NCBI GenBank assembly: GCA_964651385.1
Contig: CAZYYM010000005.1
Coordinates: 1-64,000 of the forward strand
Source of the DNA: GCA-001735895 sp964651385
GTDB lineage: Bacteria; Pseudomonadota; Gammaproteobacteria; GCA-001735895
Length of the DNA stretch: 64,000 bases
Reading direction: 5' to 3'
Positions within the stretch are counted from its first letter, which is position 1; every line of letters starts with the position of its first letter. This document shows positions 1 through 10,025 of this stretch, one piece after another. The position numbers were made by a program, and so were the translations under genes. The notes below the pieces were generated by a model. It ran no database searches. It had not been told where the DNA came from and saw only the letters and a list, made by a program, of their open reading frames with translations.

Positions 1-1476
1 GTGGAAATTTCGCTCGATAAACATTGCAAAAATCGGGTCGACGCAGCAGCAGACATCGTAAAAAAGGCTGCAGCCGGCGACGCCGCGATTTACGGCATAA
101 ATACGGGTTTCGGTAAACTAGCCAGTACGCGTATTGCCGCCAACGAAACCGAGCAGTTACAGCGCAATTTAATACTCTCGCATTGTTGTGGTGTCGGTGA
201 GCCATTAGCCGATTCGGTCGTGCGCCTGATACTCCTGTTAAAAATGTTATCGCTGGGCCGTGGCGCCTCAGGTGTACGCTGGGAAATTCTGCAGAGACTA
301 GAATCTTTTCTGAAGCTAGATTTGTTACCCATCGTACCGGCTCAAGGTTCGGTAGGCGCCTCAGGTGATCTCGCACCGCTGGCGCATTTAACCGCAGTGA
401 TCATAGGTGAAGGCCAGGCCCGATATCAGGGAAAGACTATGCCTGCCGCCCAGGCACTGCAAAGCGCCGGTCTGCAACCGATAAAGCTCATCGCCAAGGA
501 GGGCCTGGGCATGATCAATGGCACTCAGGTATCTACCGCTTTAGCTTTAGCCGGTTTGTTTGATGCCTGGAGCCTGCTGCAAACTGCATTGATTTCCGGC
601 GCGCTGAGTACTGACGCTTTAATGGGTTCGACTGCGCCATTTCGACCCGAAATTCACCACCTCCGCGGATTGCAGGGGCAGATTGATGCGGGCGAATCTC
701 TGCGTAATCTGCTCAAAGGCTCATTAATTCGTGAGTCACATCGTGAAGGCGATGATCGAGTCCAGGATCCTTATAGCGTTCGATGCCAACCCCAGGTTAT
801 GGGCGCCTGTATTGACCTGTTGCGCCACAGCGCCAGAACACTCGAAATCGAGGCCAATGCGGTTACTGACAATCCAATTGTTATCCTCGAAGACGCGTCG
901 ATCCTCTCCGGCGGTAACTTTCATGCCGAACCGGTCGCCTTTGCAGCCGATCAATGCGCACTGGCGATAGCCGAATCAGGTTCGATTACCGAACGACGAA
1001 TTGCTACCACAGTAGACCCGTCACAAAGCTATGGTCTACCCGCTTTTCTGACCCCGAACCCGGGATTGAATTCGGGTTTCATGATTGCTGAAGTCACTTC
1101 CGCGGCGCTAATGGCAGAAAACAAACAGCGCGCCATGCCCTGCTCGATCGACTCAACACCCACCAGCGCCAATCAGGAAGATCATGTATCCATGGCCTGC
1201 CACGGCGCGCGCCGTCTCGGCCCGATGAATCAGAATCTATCGAGTATTATCGCTATCGAGTTTCTGATTGCTACCCAGGGAATCGAATTCCGCGCACCAA
1301 CGACTACCAGCCCGGCCTTAATGCGGGTGATGAAAAAGTTGCGCAGCGAAGTAACGCCCCTCGGAGATGACCGATATCTTGCGGATAATATTGCCGTAGC
1401 GACATCGATGGTAAAGAATCGCTGCTTTATAGAGGCGCTGGCGGACATCTCTTTGCTTCCGGTGCTGTCCGTATGA
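1..1476 (+). CDS. hutH: Histidine ammonia-lyase, 5' end outside window
   Basis: First step of histidine degradation: non-oxidative deamination of L-histidine to urocanate in the cytoplasm. The family's self-cyclising Ala-Ser-Gly that forms the MIO electrophile is at residues 120-122 of the visible frame (GSVGASGDLAPLAH), and the catalytic tyrosine lies in YGINTGFG near residue 31. Compared with the well-known Pseudomonas enzyme (about 510 residues, MIO near 142-144) the visible frame lacks roughly 22 N-terminal residues, so the GTG at base 1 is probably an internal valine and the true start lies upstream of the window. The stop overlaps the hutG start by four bases (ATGA), indicating translational coupling in a hut operon. 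Very sure of the family. Confidence 0.97.
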   Translation: MEISLDKHCKNRVDAAADIVKKAAAGDAAIYGINTGFGKLASTRIAANETEQLQRNLILSHCCGVGEPLADSVVRLILLLKMLSLGRGASGVRWEILQRLESFLKLDLLPIVPAQGSVGASGDLAPLAHLTAVIIGEGQARYQGKTMPAAQALQSAGLQPIKLIAKEGLGMINGTQVSTALALAGLFDAWSLLQTALISGALSTDALMGSTAPFRPEIHHLRGLQGQIDAGESLRNLLKGSLIRESHREGDDRVQDPYSVRCQPQVMGACIDLLRHSARTLEIEANAVTDNPIVILEDASILSGGNFHAEPVAFAADQCALAIAESGSITERRIATTVDPSQSYGLPAFLTPNPGLNSGFMIAEVTSAALMAENKQRAMPCSIDSTPTSANQEDHVSMACHGARRLGPMNQNLSSIIAIEFLIATQGIEFRAPTTTSPALMRVMKKLRSEVTPLGDDRYLADNIAVATSMVKNRCFIEALADISLLPVLSV

Positions 1477-2258
1477 CGCCTGATATAACAATTGGTAATA
1501 GTCCTTTATTACTTGCACAGCCACATGGTGGCACCAAAGTACCCGAGGCGATATACCGGCGTTTGAACACAAACGGGCGGGAGCTGGCAGACACCGACTG
1601 GCATATTTCTCAGTTATACGATGGTCTTGTCGATGACGTTACGGTGGTTTCTACGCCGGTGCACCGCTACGTGATTGATGCCAATCGTGATCCGGACGAT
1701 GAATCGCTTTACCCCGGACAAAACACAACCGGACTTTGTCCTACTACAACTTTCGACGGCGTCGATATCTATAGAAAGAATCAGAGGCCATCGGCAGACG
1801 AAATTAGAGATCGACTGAAAAAATTCCATCAGCCCTATCATGAAGCTTTACATAGCCAACTCGATCGGCTACGGCAAAAGCACGGCTATGTTATTCTTTA
1901 CGATTGCCATTCAATACGCTCAATGGTTCCTTATCTATTCGAAGGCAAGTTAGCAGATTTCAATATCGGAACCTACAACGGCGTTAGCTGTGATAGAAAT
2001 ATTCAGATAGTGGTTGAAAATTTATGTGCCAGCAAGGCATTATATAGTTCATTAAGCAATGACCGTTTTAAAGGCGGTTGGACCACCCGGCATTACGGGC
2101 AACCCGAACACGGTTATCATGCGATTCAAATGGAACTGGCGCAATGTAACTATATGCAGGAAATGGCACCCTGGACCTATAACGATTCTAGTGCTGAACT
2201 ATTACGTGGCGTACTTAGAGATATTCTTCTGGCGCTAATCCATCAATCTCCGAGTTGA
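1473..2258 (+). CDS. hutG: N-formylglutamate amidohydrolase (HutG)
   Basis: Hydrolyses N-formyl-L-glutamate to glutamate and formate, the last step of the five-step histidine route. The 261-residue length and conserved blocks AQPHGGTKVP, DTDWHISQLYD, VIDANRDPDD, TGLCPTTTFDG and VILYDCHSIRS are typical of the FGase family; the His and Asp residues in those blocks are the expected zinc-binding and catalytic positions. It follows hutH with a four-base overlap, so the organism appears to use the formiminoglutamate to formylglutamate branch. The gene ends about 100 bases before the convergent ParA-type gene; no strong terminator hairpin is visible between them. Confidence 0.95.
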   Translation: MTPDITIGNSPLLLAQPHGGTKVPEAIYRRLNTNGRELADTDWHISQLYDGLVDDVTVVSTPVHRYVIDANRDPDDESLYPGQNTTGLCPTTTFDGVDIYRKNQRPSADEIRDRLKKFHQPYHEALHSQLDRLRQKHGYVILYDCHSIRSMVPYLFEGKLADFNIGTYNGVSCDRNIQIVVENLCASKALYSSLSNDRFKGGWTTRHYGQPEHGYHAIQMELAQCNYMQEMAPWTYNDSSAELLRGVLRDILLALIHQSPS

Positions 2259-2360
2259 TCCAATAATTAATCCCCTCTACTGCTGTTAAAGCTGCCCGGT
2301 TGCCATGCTAGCCAATAAAATCTCTTATACTCCTCCATTGGCCTTTCAGGTAACTGCCTA

Positions 2361-3011
2361 CTAGCCAACATTGGTCGGCATACTGCGCTTACTCGAAAGC
2401 CACTTGATTAGCGGTTCCCACTGCTCCCGGTCACGCTTGACAAGATAAGGAGCCATTTCAAACACTCCCATCCCGCGTTCAGCGGCTTTATTATAATTTT
2501 GAGTTTCCCGTAAAACACTGATAAATGGCGCTTTGCGTACCTTTTTAAGAAAACTATCGAGCTGATGATAAACATTGGTATTTTCTCGGCAACGATTGGC
2601 TATCAGGGCGACACGACATTCCTTTCGTGAAACCCGACCATTATCGAGCACTTTCTGTATAAAAGGTGTTGCCGCCCGCATATCGATCGGTGACGGCAAT
2701 ATTGGAATGATAATACTCTGCGCCCTGCGCAGTAATACATTTAATGCCTTACCATAAACTGCAGCCGGTGTATCGTAGATCACATAATCGACATTACGCG
2801 GTAGCCGAAATTTACCACTTGAAGCATCCACTCCGAGAATCGATTTACGGCCCGAACTTCTCGTCGCCAGCCATTCTAGACTGGATGATTGTGGATCAAA
2901 GTCGGCCAGTACAACTTTATTACCCTCCGACGCGTAATAGCTTGCCAGATTAGTCGAAACCGTACTTTTACCCGAACCGCCTTTAGAATTGAGCACCATG
3001 ATTGATCGCAT
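2361..3011 (-). CDS. Orphan ParA/MinD-type ATPase
   Basis: P-loop ATPase of the ParA superfamily, which positions DNA or protein cargo in the cell. The deviant Walker A KGGSGKST is near residues 10-17 and a DFDPQSSSLEWL block follows, with a further conserved DTPA block (Walker A' and B type). I start it at the ATG at 3011 (MRSIMVLNSKGG) because it puts the P-loop near the N-terminus as in the family and has AAGG about 8 bases upstream; an open frame extends to 3071. At 216 residues it is short and has no N-terminal DNA-binding extension. No ParB-like partner is adjacent and it is not in the usual chromosomal parAB setting next to mnmG-rsmG, so its cargo is unknown. Confidence 0.85.
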   Translation of the reverse strand: MRSIMVLNSKGGSGKSTVSTNLASYYASEGNKVVLADFDPQSSSLEWLATRSSGRKSILGVDASSGKFRLPRNVDYVIYDTPAAVYGKALNVLLRRAQSIIIPILPSPIDMRAATPFIQKVLDNGRVSRKECRVALIANRCRENTNVYHQLDSFLKKVRKAPFISVLRETQNYNKAAERGMGVFEMAPYLVKRDREQWEPLIKWLSSKRSMPTNVG

Positions 3012-3088
3012 TGCTTCGCACCTTAAAATGTTTCCTGAATAAATTATCCTCGAATTTACCACCCGGTGCAAAACTCAACGCCATTCTT

Positions 3089-4570
3089 TCAGGGATTTTT
3101 TTCCAGATTGATACCTAGTTCCCCCCAAAGCGCGTCTATTTTTTCTATTACGGCGGGATCCATCACGATTGGTTTACCCCACTTACGACTGGTTTCTCCG
3201 GGCATTTTACTGGTTGCATCCAACCCCATTTTTGACCCCAGGCCAGATACCGGTGAGGCAAAATCAAGGTAATCGATGGGGGTATTTTCTATCAGCGTAG
3301 TATCTCGAGCGGGGTCTACGCGTGTCGAAATAGCCCAGATCACGTCCTCCCAGCTTCGAGCATCGATATCGTCATCGACCACGATGACAAATTTGGTGTA
3401 CATAAATTGACGCAAATAAGACCAGACACCCATCATCACGCGCTTGGCGTGACCGGGGTATTGTTTTTTCATGCTGACGATGGCAACCCGGTAAGAACAT
3501 CCCTCGGCAGGTAGGTAAAAGTCGGAAATTTCCGGAAACTGTTTTTGCAAAATAGGAACGAACACTTCATTCAGCGCCTGCCCCAGTACCGACGGTTCAT
3601 CCGGCGGTCTACCGGTATAAGTACTATGATAAATCGGGTTATCGCGCATGCTCATGGCTTCGATGGTAAAAACCGGGAAGCGTTCGGTTTCATTGTAATA
3701 GCCGGTATGATCGCCAAACGGCCCTTCTTCGGCTTCTTCGCCGGGGTAAATAAAGCCTTCCAGTATAATTTCCGCGCGCGCCGGCACAAGTAAATCCGAT
3801 AACAGAGACTTTGCGACCTCGGTTTTACCACCGCGCAACAATCCAGCAAAAGCATATTCGGACAAACTGTCGGGTATCGGCGTAACCGCCGCGAGGATAG
3901 TCGCCGGATCACATCCGAGCACGACCGATAACGGAAAAGGCTCCTCGCCTTTTTGCTCGAGCCACTCTCGATAATCAAGCGCACCACCGCGGTGGGATAA
4001 CCAGCGCATAATAACTTTGTTTCTGCCAATTACCTGCTGACGATAAATACCGAGATTATCGCGGTTTTTATTCGGCCCTCTGGTAGTTACCAGACCCCAG
4101 GTAATTAAAGCGCCAACATCACCCGGCCAACAAGTTTGAATCGGTAATAGCGATAAATCTACCGCATCACCCCTTAATATATTTTCCTGACATTTCGGTT
4201 TTTTCACTACTTTTGGCGACATATCAAGGACTTTACGGTAAATAGGTAAAGATTTTAACGCCTCTATAAATCCCTTTGGCGGCTCCGGCTCCTTTAGAAA
4301 GGCCAGTAATTTCCCAATTTCGCGTAATGCTTCGGATTGCGTTTCACCCAGGGCTAGCGCGACTCGTTGTTCGGTACCAAATAAATTCGCCAACAATGAA
4401 ATCCGGCTATCACCTGCCCTTTCGAAAAGTAGCGCCGGGCCTCCAGCACGCAGCGTTCTATCGGATACTTCAGTTATCTCCAACCTGGGATCTATTAACT
4501 GTTTGATGCGTACCAGGTCGTTATTTTTTTCGAGTTGCTCGATAAACTCGCGTAAGTCCCGGTAAGCCAT
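3089..4570 (-). CDS. ubiD: 4-hydroxy-3-polyprenylbenzoate decarboxylase (UbiD)
   Basis: Decarboxylates 3-polyprenyl-4-hydroxybenzoate in ubiquinone biosynthesis, using prenylated FMN supplied by UbiX. The 493 residues match E. coli UbiD (497) almost collinearly. Residues aligning with the prFMN/metal site are visible: Asn172 and Arg177 in DNLGIYRQQ, Arg189 and Arg194 in MRWLSHRGGA, Glu238, and the catalytic Asp287 in EGPFGDHTGYY. It follows the SH3/anchor gene by 17 bases on the same strand and is probably transcribed from upstream. ubiX is not in the window. Very sure. Confidence 0.97.
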   Translation of the reverse strand: MAYRDLREFIEQLEKNNDLVRIKQLIDPRLEITEVSDRTLRAGGPALLFERAGDSRISLLANLFGTEQRVALALGETQSEALREIGKLLAFLKEPEPPKGFIEALKSLPIYRKVLDMSPKVVKKPKCQENILRGDAVDLSLLPIQTCWPGDVGALITWGLVTTRGPNKNRDNLGIYRQQVIGRNKVIMRWLSHRGGALDYREWLEQKGEEPFPLSVVLGCDPATILAAVTPIPDSLSEYAFAGLLRGGKTEVAKSLLSDLLVPARAEIILEGFIYPGEEAEEGPFGDHTGYYNETERFPVFTIEAMSMRDNPIYHSTYTGRPPDEPSVLGQALNEVFVPILQKQFPEISDFYLPAEGCSYRVAIVSMKKQYPGHAKRVMMGVWSYLRQFMYTKFVIVVDDDIDARSWEDVIWAISTRVDPARDTTLIENTPIDYLDFASPVSGLGSKMGLDATSKMPGETSRKWGKPIVMDPAVIEKIDALWGELGINLEKNP

Positions 4571-4587
4571 GGTTAAAAAACTCGGGT

Positions 4588-5244
4588 TTACCAGACTTTA
4601 ATGCCGTGGAATTTCCGTTTTATCGCCCTTTCAGTGGTTGTTTTTCCTAGCAGAAAACCCACTAATATTATGACAACAATCGATAATGCCAGGTATTGCC
4701 AGTAAGTCATCACAATCTTTTTCAGCGATGCCAGTGCGGGTCGTGAATTTTCTTTCCGCTGCTTCTCTTTGGTAGCCTGTATCATTTCATTTATCGTGGA
4801 CTCAGCAGATAATTTTTGCCGTTCGAGGTTAGTGATTTTTTCGCTCATGGAATCCATATCCCGCTCATATTGATCGAGCACGACCTTGCTATTATTTAGT
4901 TTTTCCAATTCCCTTTTCAGTAGTTCATTGGTTTCAGTCATATCTGCCAGCAATAGATTGGAAGTCGGTTCAGAAACCAGAAACCCGCGTTTTACCCATC
5001 CCCGTTTCCCCGATGGTGCTATAACTTTGGCATAAGGTCCGGCTACTTCCAAAATAATTAATTTATCGCCGGAGCTCAGGTAAAGTATGGCTTTACTCTG
5101 GGCGTCTGCCTGTTGATATAGAGATAAACGTAGCTGATCGGTAACATAGAGTACTGTATTATCGTCGTCAGATGCCTGTTCCTGGGCATTTGCTGAAATT
5201 GGCAACAAAAAAACAAATAAGGTAAAAATGAATAGTTTGTTCAT
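4588..5244 (-). CDS. SH3-domain and membrane-anchor protein (TIGR04211/YgiM type)
   Basis: Predicted envelope protein of 218 residues. In order: a signal peptide (residues 1-20, cleaving after an Ala-Asn-Ala), a bacterial SH3-like domain at about 25-95 (ending in GKRGWVKRGFL), a coiled coil of charged heptads at about 100-165, one transmembrane helix at about 183-202, and a short basic cytoplasmic tail. That order is characteristic of the TIGR04211 'SH3 and anchor' family (E. coli YgiM), whose precise role is unsettled. It lies 6 bases downstream of prlC and 17 upstream of ubiD in the same orientation. Confidence 0.88.
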   Translation of the reverse strand: MNKLFIFTLFVFLLPISANAQEQASDDDNTVLYVTDQLRLSLYQQADAQSKAILYLSSGDKLIILEVAGPYAKVIAPSGKRGWVKRGFLVSEPTSNLLLADMTETNELLKRELEKLNNSKVVLDQYERDMDSMSEKITNLERQKLSAESTINEMIQATKEKQRKENSRPALASLKKIVMTYWQYLALSIVVIILVGFLLGKTTTERAIKRKFHGIKVW

Positions 5245-5250
5245 ATTATT

Positions 5251-7290
5251 TTAGCTGGTTATGCCGCCGTGTCGTAACAGCGCTCCAATTGTAGGTTGCC
5301 GGCCACGAAAACACTTAAAAGATTCCATCGCTGGCCGCGAGCCACCCATTTCCAGTATGCAATGAAGGAACCTTTGACCTGTTTCCGCATTGAAAATGCC
5401 TTCTTCTTCAAAAGCGGCGAAAGCATCGGCCGATAATACCTCGGCCCATTTATAGCTATAATAACCAGCCGCATACCCCCCTGCAAATATATGCGAAAAG
5501 CCATTCTGAAACCGATTTCCCGGTGGCGTTTTTACCACTGAAATCTGCTCTCGAACGTCGTCGAGTATTTGCTGTATCTGGTCGGCGGATCTTATCTCGG
5601 TTTGCTGATGCAATTTAATATCGAATAACGAAAATTCTATTTGTCGAAGCATTTGTAAAGCGCTTTGAAAATTTTTCGCGGCCGTCATTTTATCGAAGAG
5701 CTCGTCGGGCAATAACTCACCGCTTTGATAATGCCTGGCAAACAATGCCAGTGCCTGCTTTTGCCAGCAGAAATTTTCCATAAACTGACTCGGTAATTCC
5801 ACGGCATCCCACTCTACACCGTTAATACCGGCTACCTCAGGTACATCTATACGGGTTAACATATGGTGTAATCCATGCCCGAATTCATGAAACAGCGTAA
5901 TCATTTCATCGTGGGTAAATAATGCGGGCAGGTCACCGATTGGCGGAGTCAAGTTGCAAGTCAAATAGGCCACTGGTAGTTGTAAATGATTATCAATTTT
6001 ATAACGATTAATACATTCATCCATCCAGGCGCCACCCCGTTTATTTTCACGCGCGTACAAATCAAGATAAAACTGGCCGATTGCCTTACCCTTCGAGTCT
6101 TTGATTGTATAAAACCGGACACTGGGATCCCAGACATCGATACCGGTCTCAATTTGCTCTATATCCACCCGAAATAAAGTTTTGACGATTTGAAACAGGC
6201 CACTTATGACCTGGTCATCCGAAAAATAGGGTTTTAAATCTTCCTCAGATATTTGATAAAGCTGTTGTTTGAGCTTTTCACTGTAATAGGCGTAATCCCA
6301 GGCCTGTAATTCACCCTCAAAACCTAGTGACTCGGCGAATCGCTGGCGTTCATTGAATTCGGATAGGGCCGCCTGCTTGCTTCGCTCCGCGAGATCTTGC
6401 AGAAATTGTACGACCACGTTTACCGAACTTGCCATTTTGGTTTCCAGCGATAATTCGGCGAAATCGCTGAATCCAAGTAATTTAGCTTTTTCCCGCCTTT
6501 TAACAACAATATCGACCATGTTCGTCGAATTATCCCATTTTTTATCGGTAAAACCCTGATCCGAAGCCCGGGTTGTGTAAGCCTGATATATTGATTTGCG
6601 TAAATTTTGATCGTCGGCGTAGGTTATGACAGCAATATAACAGGGCATATCCAGGGTAACACGATAACCATCGAGGTCTTTTTGCTGTGCCAGTTGCCGC
6701 ATCATCGAAATGGCGTATTCGGGAATGCCTACGAGTTGGCTCTTATCTTCGATCAGAATCTGCCAAGATTGAGTGGAGTCGAGCAGATTATTTTCAAAAC
6801 TGGACGTTAGATTCGACAGGTCTTTTTGCAATTGCTGATAATGCAATCGCGCTTCACCTTCCAGGTCGACACCACCGAGGCGAAAATATTTCAGAGAATC
6901 GGTTATGGTTTTTTGCTGGGCTATATCGAGCTGATCAAACACACCCGAATCAGCAATACGACAAATAAGTTCGTATAAATCACGGTTTTGACTGATTTCA
7001 GTCGAGTATTCACTTAATAACGGCAAGCACTGGTTATAGGCTTCACGAAGAGAGTCGTTACTTTTAACCGAATTCATGTGGCGCACTGGCGACCAGGCTT
7101 TGCTTAAACGGTCCTCCATTAACGCCAGGGGATTAATCAGTTTATCCCAGTCAGCCCGCTTTTTGTTGATCAACTGTTGTATCGATGAGCGGTTTTCACT
7201 TATGATTTTTTCGATCGCCGGGCGTATCAACTCTGGCTTAATTTCGCTGAAAACGGGCAATTGCTGTTGATCATGTAACGGTTTATTCAA
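5251..7290 (-). CDS. prlC: Oligopeptidase A (M3 metallopeptidase)
   Basis: Cytoplasmic zinc oligopeptidase that degrades short peptides including cleaved signal peptides. The M3 zinc motif HEFGH (within TLFHEFGHGLHHML) is at about residue 464, with the downstream conserved glutamate region GVEWDAVELPSQFMENF. The 679-residue length equals E. coli PrlC (680). It is preceded by a small membrane protein gene (16-base gap) and followed closely by the SH3/anchor gene, all on the minus strand downstream of gyrB. Confidence 0.96.
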   Translation of the reverse strand: MNKPLHDQQQLPVFSEIKPELIRPAIEKIISENRSSIQQLINKKRADWDKLINPLALMEDRLSKAWSPVRHMNSVKSNDSLREAYNQCLPLLSEYSTEISQNRDLYELICRIADSGVFDQLDIAQQKTITDSLKYFRLGGVDLEGEARLHYQQLQKDLSNLTSSFENNLLDSTQSWQILIEDKSQLVGIPEYAISMMRQLAQQKDLDGYRVTLDMPCYIAVITYADDQNLRKSIYQAYTTRASDQGFTDKKWDNSTNMVDIVVKRREKAKLLGFSDFAELSLETKMASSVNVVVQFLQDLAERSKQAALSEFNERQRFAESLGFEGELQAWDYAYYSEKLKQQLYQISEEDLKPYFSDDQVISGLFQIVKTLFRVDIEQIETGIDVWDPSVRFYTIKDSKGKAIGQFYLDLYARENKRGGAWMDECINRYKIDNHLQLPVAYLTCNLTPPIGDLPALFTHDEMITLFHEFGHGLHHMLTRIDVPEVAGINGVEWDAVELPSQFMENFCWQKQALALFARHYQSGELLPDELFDKMTAAKNFQSALQMLRQIEFSLFDIKLHQQTEIRSADQIQQILDDVREQISVVKTPPGNRFQNGFSHIFAGGYAAGYYSYKWAEVLSADAFAAFEEEGIFNAETGQRFLHCILEMGGSRPAMESFKCFRGRQPTIGALLRHGGITS

Positions 7291-7306
7291 TGATATCTCT
7301 CGCCTG

Positions 7307-7537
7307 TCAAGCTGCTAAAGGTGATCTAATCGTAACGCAAAATAGTATCGCAAAAAACAGTACAAGTGCAGCGATAACAAATACCAACGATAAAATTTTT
7401 TCCCGCGAAATCAGATCCTCGATTTGACAATCGTTCATTGATTCTCGCGGTTCAAGTCGATGCGTCTGGAAATTACCGATCAGGTATCCGACAAGCAATA
7501 CAATGATAGTTAGAATAACAATGGTAGATATTTGCAT
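7307..7537 (-). CDS. Small two-helix membrane protein, unknown function
   Basis: A 76-residue frame with two hydrophobic segments, about residues 5-22 and 48-70, joined by a short polar linker rich in Glu, Asp and Arg. I do not recognise a family. Support for it being real is its clean fit between gyrB (72 bases upstream) and prlC (16 bases downstream) on the same strand, and the membrane-protein composition; no strong Shine-Dalgarno is visible. It could be an uncharacterised inner-membrane protein. Confidence 0.6.
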   Translation of the reverse strand: MQISTIVILTIIVLLVGYLIGNFQTHRLEPRESMNDCQIEDLISREKILSLVFVIAALVLFFAILFCVTIRSPLAA

Positions 7538-7608
7538 CCGATGACACTAGTAGAGCAGATACCTTGCCCGGTCACAATTAATATTATTAAATATCAACAA
7601 GTTATAAA

Positions 7609-10017
7609 TTATACGTCCAGATTACTGACATTCAATGCATTGGATTCTATAAAATCTCGGCGGGGTTCCACTTGATCTCCCATTAAGGTAGTAAACACCT
7701 CATCTGCTACAATGGCATCTTCGATTCTGACCTGTAGTAATCGTCGATTCCCCGGATCCATAGTGGTTTCCCAAAGTTGATCCGGATTCATTTCACCTAG
7801 ACCCTTATAGCGTTGTATATTTAATCCTTTACGCGCTTCCCTCATTAACCAGTTATAAACTTCACTAAATTTTGTCACTGCCTGGTAACGTTCCCCTCGA
7901 GTAACCTTTGAGTGAGTGGTAAACATATCGCTGGCCTGCTCGACAAATTGAGCAATGATCTGATAATCAGCTCCATTGAAAAACTCGCTGGAAAGCTCGT
8001 TACGACTGGAAATACCATGCAATCGTTTATTGATCTCAATACCGTACTGATTACTGTCTTCATCATTAGTCACGCGAGTGATATACGAGATCGATGCTTC
8101 ACTTTTCTCGTTGAGTCGTGCTGCCAAAACAGCAGACCAGTTTTTCATCTCATTTTCGTCGAACAAACTCGACTCATTTAATGCTGGTAGGTTGATTAAT
8201 TCATACAGCAGTTCCGGCATGATGTTTTGTTGCAGGCGTTCAAAAATAGCCAATATGGTGATGTATTGTCGAGACAGATTTTCCAGCGCTAAATCGGTTA
8301 AAGGTGGTAAACCGTCGTCTAACAGTAACTGAGCACCCTCAATAGCCAGTTGTAACAAATAAGCATTGAGTTCCTTGTCGTCTTTGACATAACGTTCCTG
8401 TTTGCCTTTTTTGACTTTATACAAAGGTGGCTGCGCGATATAAACATGCCCACGTTCAACCAGCTCCTTCATTTGACGGTAAAAGAAAGTAAGTAAAAGA
8501 GTCCGAATATGGGACCCGTCGACGTCGGCATCAGTCATAATAATAATGTGGTGATAACGCAGTTTATCGATATCAAATTCTTCACGTCCAATGCCACATC
8601 CCAAAGCGGTAATCAAAGTTCCAACTTCAGCTGATTGCAACATTTTGTCGAATCGGGCCTTTTCTACATTTAGAATTTTACCCTTCAACGGTAAGATTGC
8701 CTGGGTTTTTCGATCACGCCCCTGTTTGGCCGAACCACCGGCTGAATCCCCTTCCACCAGATATATTTCGGATAGACTTGGGTCTTTTTCCTGACAATCG
8801 GCGAGTTTACCGGGTAAGCCGGCAATATCGAGCGCCCCCTTGCGTCGCGTCATTTCGCGCGCTTTACGAGCGGCTTCGCGCGCTCGCGCGGCGTCCAATA
8901 TTTTAGAGGTTATTGCCTTCGCTTCAGCCGGGTTCTCTTGAAGATAATCTTTTAAATATTCACCTACTACCGATTCAACAATGCCCTTTATTTCTGAAGA
9001 AACCAGTTTGTCCTTTGTCTGTGACGAGAACTTTGGGTCCGGAACTTTAACCGATAATACCGCAGTTAAACCTTCGCGCGCATCATCGCCACCGGTTGAT
9101 ATTTTGTCCTTTTTTGTTTGTCCGCTAGTTTCCATATACTGATTAAGCGTTCGTGTCAGCGCGGTTCGAAAACCCGACAGATGCGTACCACCATCCCTTT
9201 GTGGAATATTATTGGTAAAACAAAATATATTTTCCTGGTAAGAATCATTCCACTGCATCGCAACTTCAACACCAACGTCATGCAGATTCATTTGTATATT
9301 AATGACTTTTTCATGAATGGACGTTTTGTTTTTATTAAGATGCTCGACGAATGCGCAAATGCCGCCTTCGTACTCGAAAATATCTTCTTTGTTAGAACGC
9401 TCATCTATTAAATGTATACGTACCCCCGAATTTAGAAACGACAGCTCCCTCAATCGCTTCGCCAGAACTTCGAAATGAAACTCTATATCACTGAATATTT
9501 CTGTACTCGGTAAAAAACGTAGCTCTGTGCCAGTTTGATCAGTATCTTTGATGGGAGCCAAATCGCCCTGAGGCTCCCCCCTGGCATAGTCTTGAACATA
9601 CACTTTTCCCTCTCGTTTGACACGAAGCGATAGGGTCGCCGACAATGCATTAACAACCGATATACCCACACCATGCAATCCACCCGATACTTTATACGAG
9701 CTATCGTTAAATTTTCCACCAGCGTGTAATACTGTAAGAATAACCTCTGCTGCGGAGCGCCCCTCGCCTTCGTGGATACCGACCGGAATTCCACGACCAT
9801 TATCTTTAACCGAGATTGATCCATCGGTATGAATAATGACTTTTATCTCAGAACAATGGCCGGCCAGCGCTTCGTCGATCGAATTATCGACTGCTTCGAA
9901 GACCATATGATGAAGGCCCGTACCATCATCAGTATCGCCGATATACATACCCGGACGCTTTCGCACAGCATCGAGTCCCTTAAGCACCTGAATGCTATTA
10001 GAATTATAGTCTGACAT
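7609..10017 (-). CDS. gyrB: DNA gyrase subunit B
   Basis: ATPase subunit of DNA gyrase, which introduces negative supercoils. The 802 residues match the gammaproteobacterial length (E. coli 804). The GHKL ATP-binding domain occupies the N-terminus (AVDNSIDEA, DNGRGIPVG, GLHGVG). The TOPRIM domain follows with EGDSAGGSAKQGR and the metal-binding DADVDGSHIRTLLL, then the group-specific insert and the C-terminal QRYKGLGEMNPDQLW block. It starts 8 bases after recF, so dnaN-recF-gyrB form one operon as in many bacteria. Confidence 0.99.
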   Translation of the reverse strand: MSDYNSNSIQVLKGLDAVRKRPGMYIGDTDDGTGLHHMVFEAVDNSIDEALAGHCSEIKVIIHTDGSISVKDNGRGIPVGIHEGEGRSAAEVILTVLHAGGKFNDSSYKVSGGLHGVGISVVNALSATLSLRVKREGKVYVQDYARGEPQGDLAPIKDTDQTGTELRFLPSTEIFSDIEFHFEVLAKRLRELSFLNSGVRIHLIDERSNKEDIFEYEGGICAFVEHLNKNKTSIHEKVINIQMNLHDVGVEVAMQWNDSYQENIFCFTNNIPQRDGGTHLSGFRTALTRTLNQYMETSGQTKKDKISTGGDDAREGLTAVLSVKVPDPKFSSQTKDKLVSSEIKGIVESVVGEYLKDYLQENPAEAKAITSKILDAARAREAARKAREMTRRKGALDIAGLPGKLADCQEKDPSLSEIYLVEGDSAGGSAKQGRDRKTQAILPLKGKILNVEKARFDKMLQSAEVGTLITALGCGIGREEFDIDKLRYHHIIIMTDADVDGSHIRTLLLTFFYRQMKELVERGHVYIAQPPLYKVKKGKQERYVKDDKELNAYLLQLAIEGAQLLLDDGLPPLTDLALENLSRQYITILAIFERLQQNIMPELLYELINLPALNESSLFDENEMKNWSAVLAARLNEKSEASISYITRVTNDEDSNQYGIEINKRLHGISSRNELSSEFFNGADYQIIAQFVEQASDMFTTHSKVTRGERYQAVTKFSEVYNWLMREARKGLNIQRYKGLGEMNPDQLWETTMDPGNRRLLQVRIEDAIVADEVFTTLMGDQVEPRRDFIESNALNVSNLDV

Positions 10018-10025
10018 TGATTTTT

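Noticed and set aside
2361..3071. Longer start for the ParA-like gene (3071)
   Set aside because: The extra 20 residues precede a conserved P-loop start and the internal ATG has a good ribosome-binding sequence.
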